A stretch of DNA of 48,711 nt from Prevotella sp. Its GTDB lineage: Bacteria > Bacteroidota > Bacteroidia > Bacteroidales > Dysgonomonadaceae. Below the pieces are notes generated by a model. The model searched no databases and was not told where the DNA came from. It worked only from the letters and a program-made list of their open reading frames with translations. How positions within the stretch are numbered: the first letter of the stretch is position 1; every line of letters begins with the position of its first letter. Both the position numbers and the translations under genes were made by a program. Below, piece after piece: positions 17,869 to 27,118 of the stretch. The stretch spans positions 1 through 48,711 of the forward strand of contig JAITVH010000160.1 of NCBI GenBank assembly GCA_031285905.1, read 5' to 3'.

Positions 17869-17937
17869 TTGTCATGCTGAGGTAACGAAGCATCTCCTTC
17901 GGTATAGAATAGATGCTTCGTTACCTCAGCATGACAA
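17869..17937. repeat. Perfect 27-bp inverted repeat (REP-like)
   Basis: Arms 17869-17895 and 17911-17937 are exact reverse complements (starting TTGTCATGCTGAGGTAACGA) around a 15-nt spacer. It could terminate or attenuate transcription between the XRE and TPR genes, although no T-tract follows the right arm. A degenerate relative is at 12678-12747. Confidence 0.9.
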
Positions 17938-18016
17938 CAATAATAAAAAAGATATATCATATTCAGACTTTACTATTCCCTAAGGGGATGAATGATTAAC
18001 CTCAAAATCAATTATT

Positions 18017-19831
18017 ATGTTAGCAGCACTGATCGGACTATTTGCAGAAAGCGTGGTAACGGAAGCCGGTTCTATCACCGCTCAGACCGTTTTTAAGAAA
18101 CTGAAAGGGGAAATAAATAAAACCGATGCTGAAAAGATAGGGCAAGCCTATTTAGATGCTTCGACCAAGTTTTCCGAACTGGATAAAGATCAGTTGGATG
18201 CTGCATTGAAAAATGAGCTTAGCCTGATTGGTGATGATTCTTATTACCATCAATTGATCTATTCTTTCAGTCTTGTCGACGGAAAAGAATTATCCGATTA
18301 TCATAAATGCAACTGCAAGCTTTTCCTTTCAGAACTCTTTAAAGACGAGAATTTAAGATGGTGGGTGATTAATACCAAGTTGGATGATATCCATAGGGAA
18401 GTAATAGGCATACGAGACAATATAAAACACCTGCCGGAAGATATATCAAAAATAGTCAGGCCTATTATAATTAATAATCAAGGTTATCACACTCTACTAA
18501 AAGATATACAAAACTTGCAAAAGTTTATAGAAATTGCCCCTACTCCCGAAATGAGATCAGATTTAATTGATCAGTTGAATGCCAAACTACAGGAGTTGCA
18601 GGACATGGAACGAGCCGTATATGAGGTATATGATACAATCAATAAAATCCCCATCAACAGCAAACGCCTGCGAAAAGCAAAAGAGTACTTTGAAAATGGG
18701 AATTTTAGAGAAGCGGATGCTATACTGAAAACAGAAGAAATACAAGGCGAAGTCGATCAATTAAAGGCAAAAAAAGAAAAGGCAGCAGCCGAAATGCAAT
18801 CGGCTGATAGAGAATTGGAAGACAGAGCGAATGAGTTCCTGATGAAAGCACAAGTACAGCTAACCTATTATGATAAGCCTGACAGATTTGAATCGGCTAA
18901 AGAATATTATGAAAAAGCATTGGATGCTTTTAGATTGCCAGAAGCATTATTTAATTATGCAAAATTTCTCCATGAGCACAATCAATATAAAGAAGCAGAA
19001 CCGATATATATTGAAGTATTGTATATTTTAAAGAAGTTAACAAAAAAAAATCCGAAGATATACGAGCCTAATTTAGCAGGGACGTTAAACAATCTTGGAA
19101 TTTTGTATAAAGTAAATAATGATTTAATCAAAGCGGAAAGGAATTATCAGGAAGCATTAGTTATAAAAAGGAATTTGGCAAAAGAAAATCCAAAAGTTTA
19201 TCAGCGTGATGTAGCCATGGCCTTAAATAATCTAGCAAATTTACATTCTGATACTAACAATTTAGAAGAAGCTGAAAGGGAATATCAGGAAGCATTAGGT
19301 CTTTATAGGAAATTAGCTGAAGAAAATCCGAGGTTATATAGTTCAGATATAGCGATGATCTTAAATAATCTGGGAGTTTTACATATGAAGGCTAATGGTT
19401 TAGAAGAAGCCGAGAAAAATTTTTGTGAGGCTTTAGCTATTAGAAGAAAACTGGCCGAAGAAAATTCAAAAGTATATATTCTTTTTGTAGCTGAGACTTT
19501 AAATAATTTAGCAACTTTACATTCTGATACCAATAATTTAGAAGAAGCCGAACAGGAATTTAAGGAAGCATTGGCTATCAGGAGAACATTGGCAAAAGAA
19601 AATCCGAGAGCATATGACCCTTATTTAGCTATGATATTAATGAACCTAGGTATATTTTATTATAAGAAAGGAGATAAAGAACAATTGATTCGATATGCAA
19701 AAGAAGCATATAAGATATTATTACCGATCTATAAGCAAATACCTGTCTACGGTAAATATATGGAAGCCACAATTTGGCTGTTGGAAGAGAATGGTATAGA
19801 TCCTGATAGCCTTGGGGAGGTAGTTGAGTAA
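18017..19831 (+). CDS. Long TPR-repeat protein with an uncharacterised N-terminal domain
   Basis: 604 residues. The N-terminal about 150 residues (MLAALIGLFAESVVTEAGSI, then TAQTVFKKLKGEINK) are an unrecognised helical domain, followed by a coiled-coil region (about 165-260; KLQELQDMERAVYEVYDTIN). From about residue 290 come TPR units; five consecutive units of 46 residues (about 345-574) carry the LNNLGxLYxxxxxLxxAExxYxEAL pattern of kinesin-light-chain-type repeats. No signal peptide and no catalytic motif is visible. Repeat scaffolds with a small N-terminal domain beside an XRE gene are a feature of several conflict or signalling systems, but no such function can be claimed here. It ends 5 nt from the convergent barrel gene. 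Confidence 0.85.
   Translation: MLAALIGLFAESVVTEAGSITAQTVFKKLKGEINKTDAEKIGQAYLDASTKFSELDKDQLDAALKNELSLIGDDSYYHQLIYSFSLVDGKELSDYHKCNCKLFLSELFKDENLRWWVINTKLDDIHREVIGIRDNIKHLPEDISKIVRPIIINNQGYHTLLKDIQNLQKFIEIAPTPEMRSDLIDQLNAKLQELQDMERAVYEVYDTINKIPINSKRLRKAKEYFENGNFREADAILKTEEIQGEVDQLKAKKEKAAAEMQSADRELEDRANEFLMKAQVQLTYYDKPDRFESAKEYYEKALDAFRLPEALFNYAKFLHEHNQYKEAEPIYIEVLYILKKLTKKNPKIYEPNLAGTLNNLGILYKVNNDLIKAERNYQEALVIKRNLAKENPKVYQRDVAMALNNLANLHSDTNNLEEAEREYQEALGLYRKLAEENPRLYSSDIAMILNNLGVLHMKANGLEEAEKNFCEALAIRRKLAEENSKVYILFVAETLNNLATLHSDTNNLEEAEQEFKEALAIRRTLAKENPRAYDPYLAMILMNLGIFYYKKGDKEQLIRYAKEAYKILLPIYKQIPVYGKYMEATIWLLEENGIDPDSLGEVVE
19049..19738 (+). repeat. Five tandem 138-bp TPR-coding units
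   Basis: Starts near 19049, 19187, 19325, 19463 and 19601 recur every 138 bp (46 codons). Units 2 and 4 are most alike (TLHSDTNNLEEAE versus NLHSDTNNLEEAE), which suggests duplication of a two-unit block. Confidence 0.8.
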
Positions 19832-19836
19832 TTCGG

Positions 19837-22533
19837 TCAATAATCGTAGTAATAGTCATCCATTGGTTCTTCTTTCTTTTTATTGCCTTTCTGTATGTGG
19901 AAGCGGTACGAGAAGCTGACAAGGAAATAGCGTCCGATGGTGTTAGACCATGAGTAGCTATAGTCGTTCCCGTTTATGCTTCTCTGTTCGTTGTTGCGGT
20001 CGTTGAGTATGTCGGCGAACTGTATTTGCAAAGTACCCTTTTTCTTTAGTATCAGCTTATCTATAGATGCACTCCAAAGGAACTCGCTTTTCTTGGCTCC
20101 TTCGCCATATCCCGAGAGCAGTGTCTGATAGATATCGTTTTTGATGGAAAAATCGAATGGCAGTTTCCATTTGAATCCGTAAGCGAAATTGTACCTCGTA
20201 TTGCTCGACCTCTTTACTTCCGACAGGTTGTTGAAGGCAATATTGTGTGATGCGCCGGCACGCAGATTTCCCTCAAACTTATCCGAGGTGAAGCGTATAT
20301 TGGCACTGGGGCCCATCGATATATTCTGGATGATCGACTTTTCGTCATTTGAATAACCGATTCTCTTGTTATAAGAGATATTAGGATCGAACGAGATATT
20401 GAACTTCTTGTTCCTTAGCGGGGTATTGTATGTCGCATAGATATAGCTTCCCATGTTGCCGTCTACATTCCTGTAGGTGCTGAACCGGTTTCCCTTATTG
20501 TCTATGACGGCATATGATACGATATCGTTGAGTGTATAGTTGAAGTTGAACGATATATTGAAAAAACGCCCCGATTCGAAATCGGACTTCATAAAGTAAG
20601 CGCTGAACCTGTTGCTGTAGCTTGTCCGCAGGTCGGGATTACCTACTGTTTTGTTCAGCGAGTTGACTACAATAGTGTCGCCCGACAGTTCCCTGGTGGC
20701 GGGCTGGCGCGTACTTCCCGAATAATCGAAATTCCAGCTTGTATTCTTGTCCGGCCTGTAACCGAGGCGCAGGGAAGGGGAGAAGTTGATTGTATTCTGG
20801 GTGATATACTCGATAATGGAATCGCCCAATGTGACCTTATTGTCGGAATAAGTGGGATCCATATTGAAGCCTATCGAATAGTCGTATTTCTCTTTGTTGG
20901 ACTGGAACTGGAGATTGATATTGTGAGTCCGGTACTTCATCCTCGAGTCGCGTGTGTAAGTACTGTCCACAATGGTGTAATTGCCTGCATCGTCCATCCT
21001 GCGGGCATCGTTTATCCGCTTCGAATCGTTTTGCCTGTACGAGTATTCGAACTGCAGGAGCTTTCCTTCACCCAGAGGTTCCACATACCCGAGCGTTATG
21101 CCGTAAGAGGTATTCTTATTATCTGCTTTCGATATATTGTCTATAATGCGGTCTGGCGTATCGTCGGGATATAGGGTTTCCGAATAGGTTTTGCCATCGG
21201 TATCGTTGTTTCGCAGGGTGTTACCCAGGTTCAGCCTGATACTCCTTCCCTTTTTGCCGAACCGCCGGGTGATCATCAATGAATTTCCGTTACTGAATCC
21301 TTTGTCTTCGTTCAGGTTGCTGGAGAATCCGATAGTGGGATCCTGCCCGGCCACATTCGACGAATCGGTGGAAAGGGAGTTATTATTATTCTTGTTAACT
21401 CCGAGATTAGTTCCCAGATGGATAGTTGTCAGCGAATCGGGATTCCATCGCATGCTGAAGTTCGAGTTTATATTCTCGCCTTTATTTGTGTAAGTACTGC
21501 TTCCCTGGCTGTAGCGGTCGAGCTGCGATGTATATGATTCGAAGCGGTTGATATTCAGATTCTTATTGTATGAGTAGTTGACGTATCCGTTTATCTCTAT
21601 TTTATCCGAAGGGTTCATGTTGAAGTTACCTCCTGTATTTTTGCTTGTGTTCTCGCCGTTTCCGACAAATATGCCGCGTCCGTCGCCCATCACATTTCCC
21701 ATATTCCCGGTGATGGTGTATTGGTTATTCCCATGCATGCTGTTGGCGTTGAAGCCAGCCGAATAGCGGTCATCGCTGCCATATCCCGCCCGCGCGTTTC
21801 CGAAGATACTTTTCTTGAACTCTTCTTTCACCGTCAGGTTGAGCACCTGTGGAGGATCTTGATCTTTTACGCCTGTGGCTTTCGATTCTTCCGACTGTTC
21901 TTTATATAGTTGCAGGTTCTTGACCATATTTGCAGGGAGGTTGCTAAGGGCAAAGGCAATGTCGTTGCCAAAGAACTCCTTTCCATCCACCAGAATTTTC
22001 GTTATCGGCTTACCGTTTGCCTTTATGGCGCCGTTATTATCGATCTCGATACCCGGTATTTTCTTTATCAGGTCTTGCAGAAGCTCGTGTTCTTCCACAT
22101 TATAGGCGCTGGCATTGTATTGTATGGTATCTCCTTTTACCTGAATGTCGGGAAGTTGTGCTTCCACTACGGCAGTACCCAGTTCAAGGTCTGTTTCTGC
22201 GAGGACTATGTCGCCCAGATCGTATTGTTGCTCCTGGTCGGCCGTGTTAATATTTCGAAAAAAACTCTTATAGCCTAAAAAAGATACTTCCAGGATATAT
22301 TCTCCGCTCTTTGTTATGGTCATTTTGAATTTTCCCTTATCATCAGTCACCATCCCCTGAACATAAGTAGTGTCTGCTCCGTTCAATAATCGTACGGATG
22401 CGGATAATACAGGCTCTTTGGTAATGCTGTCCAGCACTGTGCCTGAAATATCTTTTCTTATCGTACCCGTCTTTGTTTGGGCAATGGAACAAAGGCTCAG
22501 GAGAAAGAATATGAAAAGGTAGGAATACTTCAT
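19837..22533 (-). CDS. Outer-membrane beta-barrel protein (TonB receptor-like, OMP_b-brl_3)
   Basis: 898 residues with a signal peptide (MKYSYLFIFFLLSLCSIAQT). A carboxypeptidase-regulatory-like domain (about 25-115; GTVLDSITKEPVLSASVRLL, GKFKMTITKSGEYILEVSFLGYKSF) is followed by a plug-like part (AYNVEEHELLQDLIKKIPGI, then KILVDGKEFFGND) and a large beta-barrel rich in Asn, Ser and aromatic residues, ending in YYYDY. Such proteins import or export large substrates across the outer membrane, or serve as uncharacterised barrel partners; no SusD partner is next to it. A TATCTTTG box (22556-22563) sits 22 nt upstream of the start. Confidence 0.88.
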   Translation of the reverse strand: MKYSYLFIFFLLSLCSIAQTKTGTIRKDISGTVLDSITKEPVLSASVRLLNGADTTYVQGMVTDDKGKFKMTITKSGEYILEVSFLGYKSFFRNINTADQEQQYDLGDIVLAETDLELGTAVVEAQLPDIQVKGDTIQYNASAYNVEEHELLQDLIKKIPGIEIDNNGAIKANGKPITKILVDGKEFFGNDIAFALSNLPANMVKNLQLYKEQSEESKATGVKDQDPPQVLNLTVKEEFKKSIFGNARAGYGSDDRYSAGFNANSMHGNNQYTITGNMGNVMGDGRGIFVGNGENTSKNTGGNFNMNPSDKIEINGYVNYSYNKNLNINRFESYTSQLDRYSQGSSTYTNKGENINSNFSMRWNPDSLTTIHLGTNLGVNKNNNNSLSTDSSNVAGQDPTIGFSSNLNEDKGFSNGNSLMITRRFGKKGRSIRLNLGNTLRNNDTDGKTYSETLYPDDTPDRIIDNISKADNKNTSYGITLGYVEPLGEGKLLQFEYSYRQNDSKRINDARRMDDAGNYTIVDSTYTRDSRMKYRTHNINLQFQSNKEKYDYSIGFNMDPTYSDNKVTLGDSIIEYITQNTINFSPSLRLGYRPDKNTSWNFDYSGSTRQPATRELSGDTIVVNSLNKTVGNPDLRTSYSNRFSAYFMKSDFESGRFFNISFNFNYTLNDIVSYAVIDNKGNRFSTYRNVDGNMGSYIYATYNTPLRNKKFNISFDPNISYNKRIGYSNDEKSIIQNISMGPSANIRFTSDKFEGNLRAGASHNIAFNNLSEVKRSSNTRYNFAYGFKWKLPFDFSIKNDIYQTLLSGYGEGAKKSEFLWSASIDKLILKKKGTLQIQFADILNDRNNEQRSINGNDYSYSWSNTIGRYFLVSFSYRFHIQKGNKKKEEPMDDYYYDY

Positions 22534-22555
22534 CAGTATATTAGATATGCGGATA

Positions 22556-22563
22556 CAAAGATA
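22556..22563 (-). promoter_or_regulatory. Putative -7 promoter box of the barrel gene
   Basis: The minus strand reads TATCTTTG (TAnnTTTG) 22 nt upstream of the ATG at 22533. Confidence 0.5.
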
Positions 22564-22639
22564 ATGGTTTTCTTGTCATAGAGTGTATAATCCGGTGAAT
22601 TCCATAAAGGGGCAAAATGCGTGAATAAAAAAACTTTCG

Positions 22640-22647
22640 TAAGTTTG
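22640..22647 (+). promoter_or_regulatory. Putative -7 promoter box of nadE
   Basis: TAAGTTTG fits TAnnTTTG and lies 18 nt upstream of the ATG at 22666. Confidence 0.5.
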
Positions 22648-22665
22648 TAAAAATATATATGTGTT

Positions 22666-24654
22666 ATGGATAACTATGGATTTGTGCGTGTCGCTGCTGC
22701 TTCGCCTGCTGTAAGGGTTGCCGACTGTGATTTTAATGCTGAGGAAATAATCAGAATAATTGCAGATGCCGAAAGCAAAGAGATTTCGGCCATTGTCTTT
22801 CCCGAACTATCCATTACAGCCTATACCTGTGGCGACCTTTTTTGCCAAAGCTTGCTGCTCGATGAAGCTGAAAAAGCATTAACCCGTATAGTAGATGCTA
22901 CCAGGGGAATGTCTGTCATTGCTATTGTGGGCATGCCTCTCGAAGTATGCAACAAGTTGTACAACGTAGCGGTGGTAGTCAGTAACGGACGGATATGCGG
23001 CATTGTACCGAAGACATTTTTGCCGAATTACAGCGAGTTTTATGAGATGCGCTGGTTCTCTTCGTCCGATGAGTTGAAAGAGAAGAACGCACTTGTTTGC
23101 GGACAGACTGCACCTATCGGTATCGACCTTATTTTCAAAGCGGGTGACTTTAGCTTTGCAATAGATGTGTGCGAAGACCTGTGGACACCAATCCCGCCAT
23201 CGAGCATCACCGCATTGAAGGGCGCAGAAGTTATTTTCAACCTGTCTGCCAGCAATGAGACTACCGGGAAGCACAGTTATCGCAAAAGCCTTGTGAGCCA
23301 GCAATCGGCACGCTGCATAAGCGGATATGTGTATGCTGCATCGGGCAACGGGGAGTCTACTACCGATATTGTATTCTCAGGTGCGAGCCTGATCGCCGAA
23401 AACGGGGCTATACTTGCCGAAGGGGAGCGTTTCTCATTCGACAGTAAGCTGACCATTGCCGAAATAGATGTGGAGTGTTTGAGGAACGACAGGATAAAGA
23501 ATAAATCCTTTTCATCGGTGCAATATAAGAATATACATGAGCAGGAAGCCAGATATATCCCAGTTTATCAGTATCTAAAGAAAGAGCCTCTTACAAAGAA
23601 AATGGGTAAAGGAAAAGAGTCGGATGAAAAAGAGTTTAAGCTTAATTATCGCTTTATTCCGCCAATGCCTTTTGTCCCTGCCAACGACAGTATGCTGGAT
23701 GAACGGTGCAATGAGATATTCTCGATACAGATAGGAGGACTGGCCAAAAGAATGCTGCATACGACCTTACAGACAGCCGTGATCGGCGTATCAGGCGGTC
23801 TGGATTCTACACTGGCTTTACTGGTGCTGATCAAGACTTTTGATAAACTGAACATACCACGAAAGAATATTTACGGGATAACGATGCCTGGATTCGGCAC
23901 GACCGGACGGACATATAACAATGCCATTAAGTTGATGAAGTCGCTGGGTGTCACTATGAAAGAGATATCCATAAAAGAGGCTGTTATACAACATTTTAAA
24001 GACATAGATCATGACATAGATGTGCATGACATTACCTACGAAAATTCCCAGGCACGCGAGCGTACACAGATACTGATGGATTATGCCAACAAAGTGAACG
24101 GAATGGTAATAGGCACGGGCGATTTGTCGGAACTGGCGTTGGGATGGTGTACCTACAACGGCGACCATATGTCGATGTATGCCGTGAATACGGGGATACC
24201 TAAAACCCTTGTCCGCACATTGGTGTCGTGGATCGCTAACACGCAAATGGACGAAGCCTCTAAGATCGTTCTGGACGATGTGGTGGATACGCCTGTCAGC
24301 CCTGAACTGCTTCCGGCAGACAAGGATGGCAATATAGCACAGAAGACGGAAGATGTGGTGGGGCCGTATGTCCTTCACGATTTTTTCCTTTACTATGTGT
24401 TACGTTTCGGTTTTTCACCTGCCAAGATATATTTTCTGGCGCAGTATGCTTTCGAGAATACTTATTCAGGCGAGGAGATACTGAAATGGATGCGGATGTT
24501 CTTCCGCCGTTTCTTCTCGCAGCAGTTCAAACGGAGTTGTATGCCTGACGGGCCAAAGGTGGGTTCTGTCAATCTCTCGCCCCGCGGCGACTGGCGTATG
24601 CCGAGCGATGCCTCTGTGGCACTGTGGATGAAGGAACTGGATGCATTGGGATAA
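22666..24654 (+). CDS. nadE: Glutamine-dependent NAD+ synthetase
   Basis: 662 residues, cytosolic, the last step of NAD synthesis. The N-terminal nitrilase-type glutaminase shows Glu47 (FPELS), Lys116 (VPKTFLPNY) and Cys169 (DVCEDLW), the catalytic triad that supplies ammonia. The C-terminal synthetase has the ATP-pyrophosphatase loop GVSGGLDSTLALL and the downstream segments GTGDLSELALGWCTYNGDHM and SPELLP. Length and order match the two-domain bacterial enzyme. It has its own promoter and is followed by the dispersed repeat, so it is probably monocistronic. Confidence 0.97.
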   Translation: MDNYGFVRVAAASPAVRVADCDFNAEEIIRIIADAESKEISAIVFPELSITAYTCGDLFCQSLLLDEAEKALTRIVDATRGMSVIAIVGMPLEVCNKLYNVAVVVSNGRICGIVPKTFLPNYSEFYEMRWFSSSDELKEKNALVCGQTAPIGIDLIFKAGDFSFAIDVCEDLWTPIPPSSITALKGAEVIFNLSASNETTGKHSYRKSLVSQQSARCISGYVYAASGNGESTTDIVFSGASLIAENGAILAEGERFSFDSKLTIAEIDVECLRNDRIKNKSFSSVQYKNIHEQEARYIPVYQYLKKEPLTKKMGKGKESDEKEFKLNYRFIPPMPFVPANDSMLDERCNEIFSIQIGGLAKRMLHTTLQTAVIGVSGGLDSTLALLVLIKTFDKLNIPRKNIYGITMPGFGTTGRTYNNAIKLMKSLGVTMKEISIKEAVIQHFKDIDHDIDVHDITYENSQARERTQILMDYANKVNGMVIGTGDLSELALGWCTYNGDHMSMYAVNTGIPKTLVRTLVSWIANTQMDEASKIVLDDVVDTPVSPELLPADKDGNIAQKTEDVVGPYVLHDFFLYYVLRFGFSPAKIYFLAQYAFENTYSGEEILKWMRMFFRRFFSQQFKRSCMPDGPKVGSVNLSPRGDWRMPSDASVALWMKELDALG

Positions 24655-24671
24655 ACATTTATGTTTTTATT

Positions 24672-25102
24672 TTGAATTTATCTATAGGTAAATGTAGCTG
24701 TTAGCTTTTAGCCATTAGCTGATAGCTTATAGAAAAAGATGATCTTTGAATTGAATTATTAATCACAGGAGCAAAGCGCATGTAAAATCGATGGAGTCAA
24801 AAAATGGAGGAAACTACCTCACCCCAACCCTCTCCAAAGGGAGAGGGGGTAGCGAAGCCACAAAAAAAGGAAATAAAAACGCTAAGAGCTAACAGCTATC
24901 AGCTAATGGCTAAAAACTGTTACTTCTGTTACTTTTTAGTTAAAATACGCAGGCTTGCTGTAGGGGCAATCCCTTGTGGTTGCCCGGATGTATAACAAGA
25001 ACGGGCAGGGACAAGCCACTGCCCCTACAAAAGAGAAATAAAAAAGCTAAAAGCTAACGGCTATCAGCTAAAGATGTTTCCTTTGTTACCTTTTAGTTAA
25101 AA
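24672..25102 (+). repeat. Dispersed mosaic repeat, copy 2
   Basis: About 430 bp, mainly the reverse complement of 1-424. It contains AGCTGTTAGC/AGCTATCAGCT modules at about 24699, 24877 and 25044, a CACAGGAGCAAAGCG module at 24768, an AGGGAGAGGGGGT segment at about 24838, a GTAGGGGCA...TGCCCCTAC inverted repeat (about 24959-25028), and TTTTAGTTAAAA at 25091-25102. It fills the 465-bp gap between nadE and rsmE; no gene is present in it. Confidence 0.85.
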
Positions 25103-25119
25103 TATAAATTAACCGACTA

Positions 25120-25821
25120 ATGGACAAAACAATATTCTTTGCGCCCGATATAATGAGTAATCCTGAACTTCCTCAGGAGGAGGCTCTTCATTGCATCAAG
25201 GTGCTGAGAAAGAAAGAGGGAGATGAGATACTGATAACTGATGGGAAAGGCTATTTTTACGATGTCCGAATTGTACAGGCAAATCCGAAACATTGCATTG
25301 TAGATATCTTTAATACTATAGACCAGGCCAAGGGCTGGAACTTCAATTTGCAGATTGCCTTTGCCCCTACCAAGAATATGGACAGGGTAGAATGGTTTGC
25401 CGAGAAGGCTACAGAGATAGGAATAGACCGACTTTCTCCTATTCTGTGTCAATATTCTGAGCGCAAAGAGATAAAGCCTCAGCGACTGGAGAAAATCCTT
25501 GTATCGGCTATGAAGCAGTCCCAAAAAGCGATACTCCCACAACTGGATACGATGTTGCCGTTCTCAGAATTGATGAAACAGGATTTTAATGGACTTAAGT
25601 TTATCGCCCATTGTTATCCCACAGAGAAGAAGCCACTTAAAGAAGTCTACAGGAAAGGAGAGAATGTACTCATACTGATCGGGCCCGAGGGCGATTTCTC
25701 GGAAGAGGAGGTTGACGAAGCCCTGAAGCATGGTTTCATTCCTATTTCCTTAGGCGAAAGCCGACTAAGAACAGAGACTGCTGCTCTGGTAGCCTGCCAT
25801 ACCATACACGTGTTGAATTAG
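25120..25821 (+). CDS. rsmE: 16S rRNA m3U1498 methyltransferase
   Basis: 233 residues, cytosolic SPOUT-class methyltransferase acting on 16S rRNA U1498 with S-adenosylmethionine. The C-terminal knot shows LIGPEGDFSEEEVDEAL and ISLGESRLRTETAAL, the diagnostic SAM-binding pattern. An N-terminal PUA-like part (about 1-70) begins MDKTIFFAPDIM. Length is normal for the family. Its transcription probably starts within or just after the dispersed repeat; I cannot pick a promoter. Confidence 0.95.
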   Translation: MDKTIFFAPDIMSNPELPQEEALHCIKVLRKKEGDEILITDGKGYFYDVRIVQANPKHCIVDIFNTIDQAKGWNFNLQIAFAPTKNMDRVEWFAEKATEIGIDRLSPILCQYSERKEIKPQRLEKILVSAMKQSQKAILPQLDTMLPFSELMKQDFNGLKFIAHCYPTEKKPLKEVYRKGENVLILIGPEGDFSEEEVDEALKHGFIPISLGESRLRTETAALVACHTIHVLN

Positions 25822-25825
25822 ATGC

Positions 25826-26650
25826 TTAAGCAATAAGTAGAAGATATACAAATACAGCCGGAATAGCTAATATAGTACTATCGAACCTGTCAAGGATGCC
25901 CCCATGGCCGGGGATCATATTACCGGAATCTTTAACACCCAATGTACGCTTTAATAGGGATTCGAACAAGTCGCCCCATGTGCCGAATATGACAACAACA
26001 GCCGCAAATCCAAGCCATTCAAACCTTGATAATGAAGGGAAGAAATAAGCAAAAATCAGTGATGAGGCGATAGATACAATTGCTCCGCCGATAAACCCTT
26101 CCCATGATTTCTTCGGAGAGATGCGCTCAAACAGACGGTGCTTTCCAAAAGCCATTCCTGTGAGATAGGCAAAAGAATCGTTTACCCAGATGAATACCAG
26201 CAGAGCCAAAAGGTATATCCCTGAGTACTCACCTGCAACATGTATAAACACAAGATAATTGGCAAGAGTAAAAGGCAGCACAATATACATCTGTCCCAGA
26301 AGCGAGTAAGCTAACGATTCTATCGGGGTTTTCCTTTTCAGGTATAGCTCGCCGACAAAAAGGGTTAGCAAGTATATTATGTAAGGTATAAATGCAACAA
26401 ATGAAGCTGAATAATAACAATAGTAGAACCCACCAACGAACATCAGAAAACCTCCCAGTACATTCCACACTTTGGTAGTAGGGATTTTAGCATCTTTCTC
26501 TATCAATCCATAAAATTCATATAGGGAAAGTACAGTAATGAGAGAAAAGACAGCAAGGAAGGTATATTCATTGATAAGTATACCGGCAAGTAACAATCCT
26601 ACAAAAACAGCTCCGGCAAGTATGCGGACAACGATATTAGGTAATTTCAA
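25826..26650 (-). CDS. cdsA: Phosphatidate cytidylyltransferase
   Basis: 274 residues with about eight membrane helices; makes CDP-diacylglycerol from phosphatidate and CTP for phospholipid synthesis. The family signature lies near the C-terminus: SPKKSWEGFIGG, GDLFESLLKRTLGVKDSGN and PGHGGILDRFDS. In many Bacteroidales cdsA follows ftsH; here the DNA upstream of cdsA is the phage-like island, so it has its own promoter (TACTTTTG at 26685-26692). It converges on rsmE 4 nt away. Confidence 0.95.
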   Translation of the reverse strand: MKLPNIVVRILAGAVFVGLLLAGILINEYTFLAVFSLITVLSLYEFYGLIEKDAKIPTTKVWNVLGGFLMFVGGFYYCYYSASFVAFIPYIIYLLTLFVGELYLKRKTPIESLAYSLLGQMYIVLPFTLANYLVFIHVAGEYSGIYLLALLVFIWVNDSFAYLTGMAFGKHRLFERISPKKSWEGFIGGAIVSIASSLIFAYFFPSLSRFEWLGFAAVVVIFGTWGDLFESLLKRTLGVKDSGNMIPGHGGILDRFDSTILAIPAVFVYLLLIA

Positions 26651-26684
26651 GGTATTTTTCTTTTAGTTATTCTTGTATTTATGG

Positions 26685-26692
26685 CAAAAGTA
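26685..26692 (-). promoter_or_regulatory. Putative -7 promoter box of cdsA
   Basis: The minus strand reads TACTTTTG (TAnnTTTG) 34 nt upstream of the cdsA ATG at 26650. Confidence 0.5.
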
Positions 26693-27031
26693 ACAAAAAA
26701 AGAGAGTATGTCCGAATCTTATACAGAGAAAAGATTTAGGCATACCCTCCACAGTGTAGTCAGTAAGGGGTATAGTACCAAAGGACGGCAAAATATTATG
26801 AGTGGTAACAGCTAACAGGCACACTGACAGCGACAAACCTGATAAGCGACTATAATCGGCTCGCAAATTTATTACTGGAATGGCTGGGGAATGGCTCCGA
26901 ATGACTGAAAAGGAAGCGAAATATGCGAAGGATGGCTCGCTGGTAGCCTGTGATGGCTGAATGAATAGAGAACGAATGAGAGAGGCTTGCGAGAACTGGT
27001 CTCTCTTTTTGTTGTGAAGCGTTTGCGAATT

Positions 27032-27102
27032 GTAACCGAATTGCTATTAGATGTAACCGCCTCGGTTACGCTTTTTGTAACCAATATTGTAACCGTGGTT
27101 AC
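27032..27102. repeat. Cluster of six GTAACC/GGTTAC boxes
   Basis: GTAACC occurs at 27032, 27053, 27077 and 27089, and GGTTAC at 27064 and 27097. They form two dyads: GTAACCG-CCT-CGGTTAC (27053-27069) and ATTGTAACC-GT-GGTTACAAT (27086-27105). The cluster looks like a multi-site operator. The rest of 26870-27030 is low-complexity with GAATGGCT/GGATGGCT-like words. Confidence 0.6.
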
Positions 27103-27118
27103 AATGTTAAAAATCACA

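Noticed and set aside
19049..19738. CRISPR-like periodic repeat
   Set aside because: The 138-bp period is coding DNA for TPR units in one open frame, with no unique spacers.
24804..24995. 63-codon frame starting MEETTSPQPSPKGEG
   Set aside because: It is a translation of the dispersed repeat and is recreated wherever the repeat occurs.
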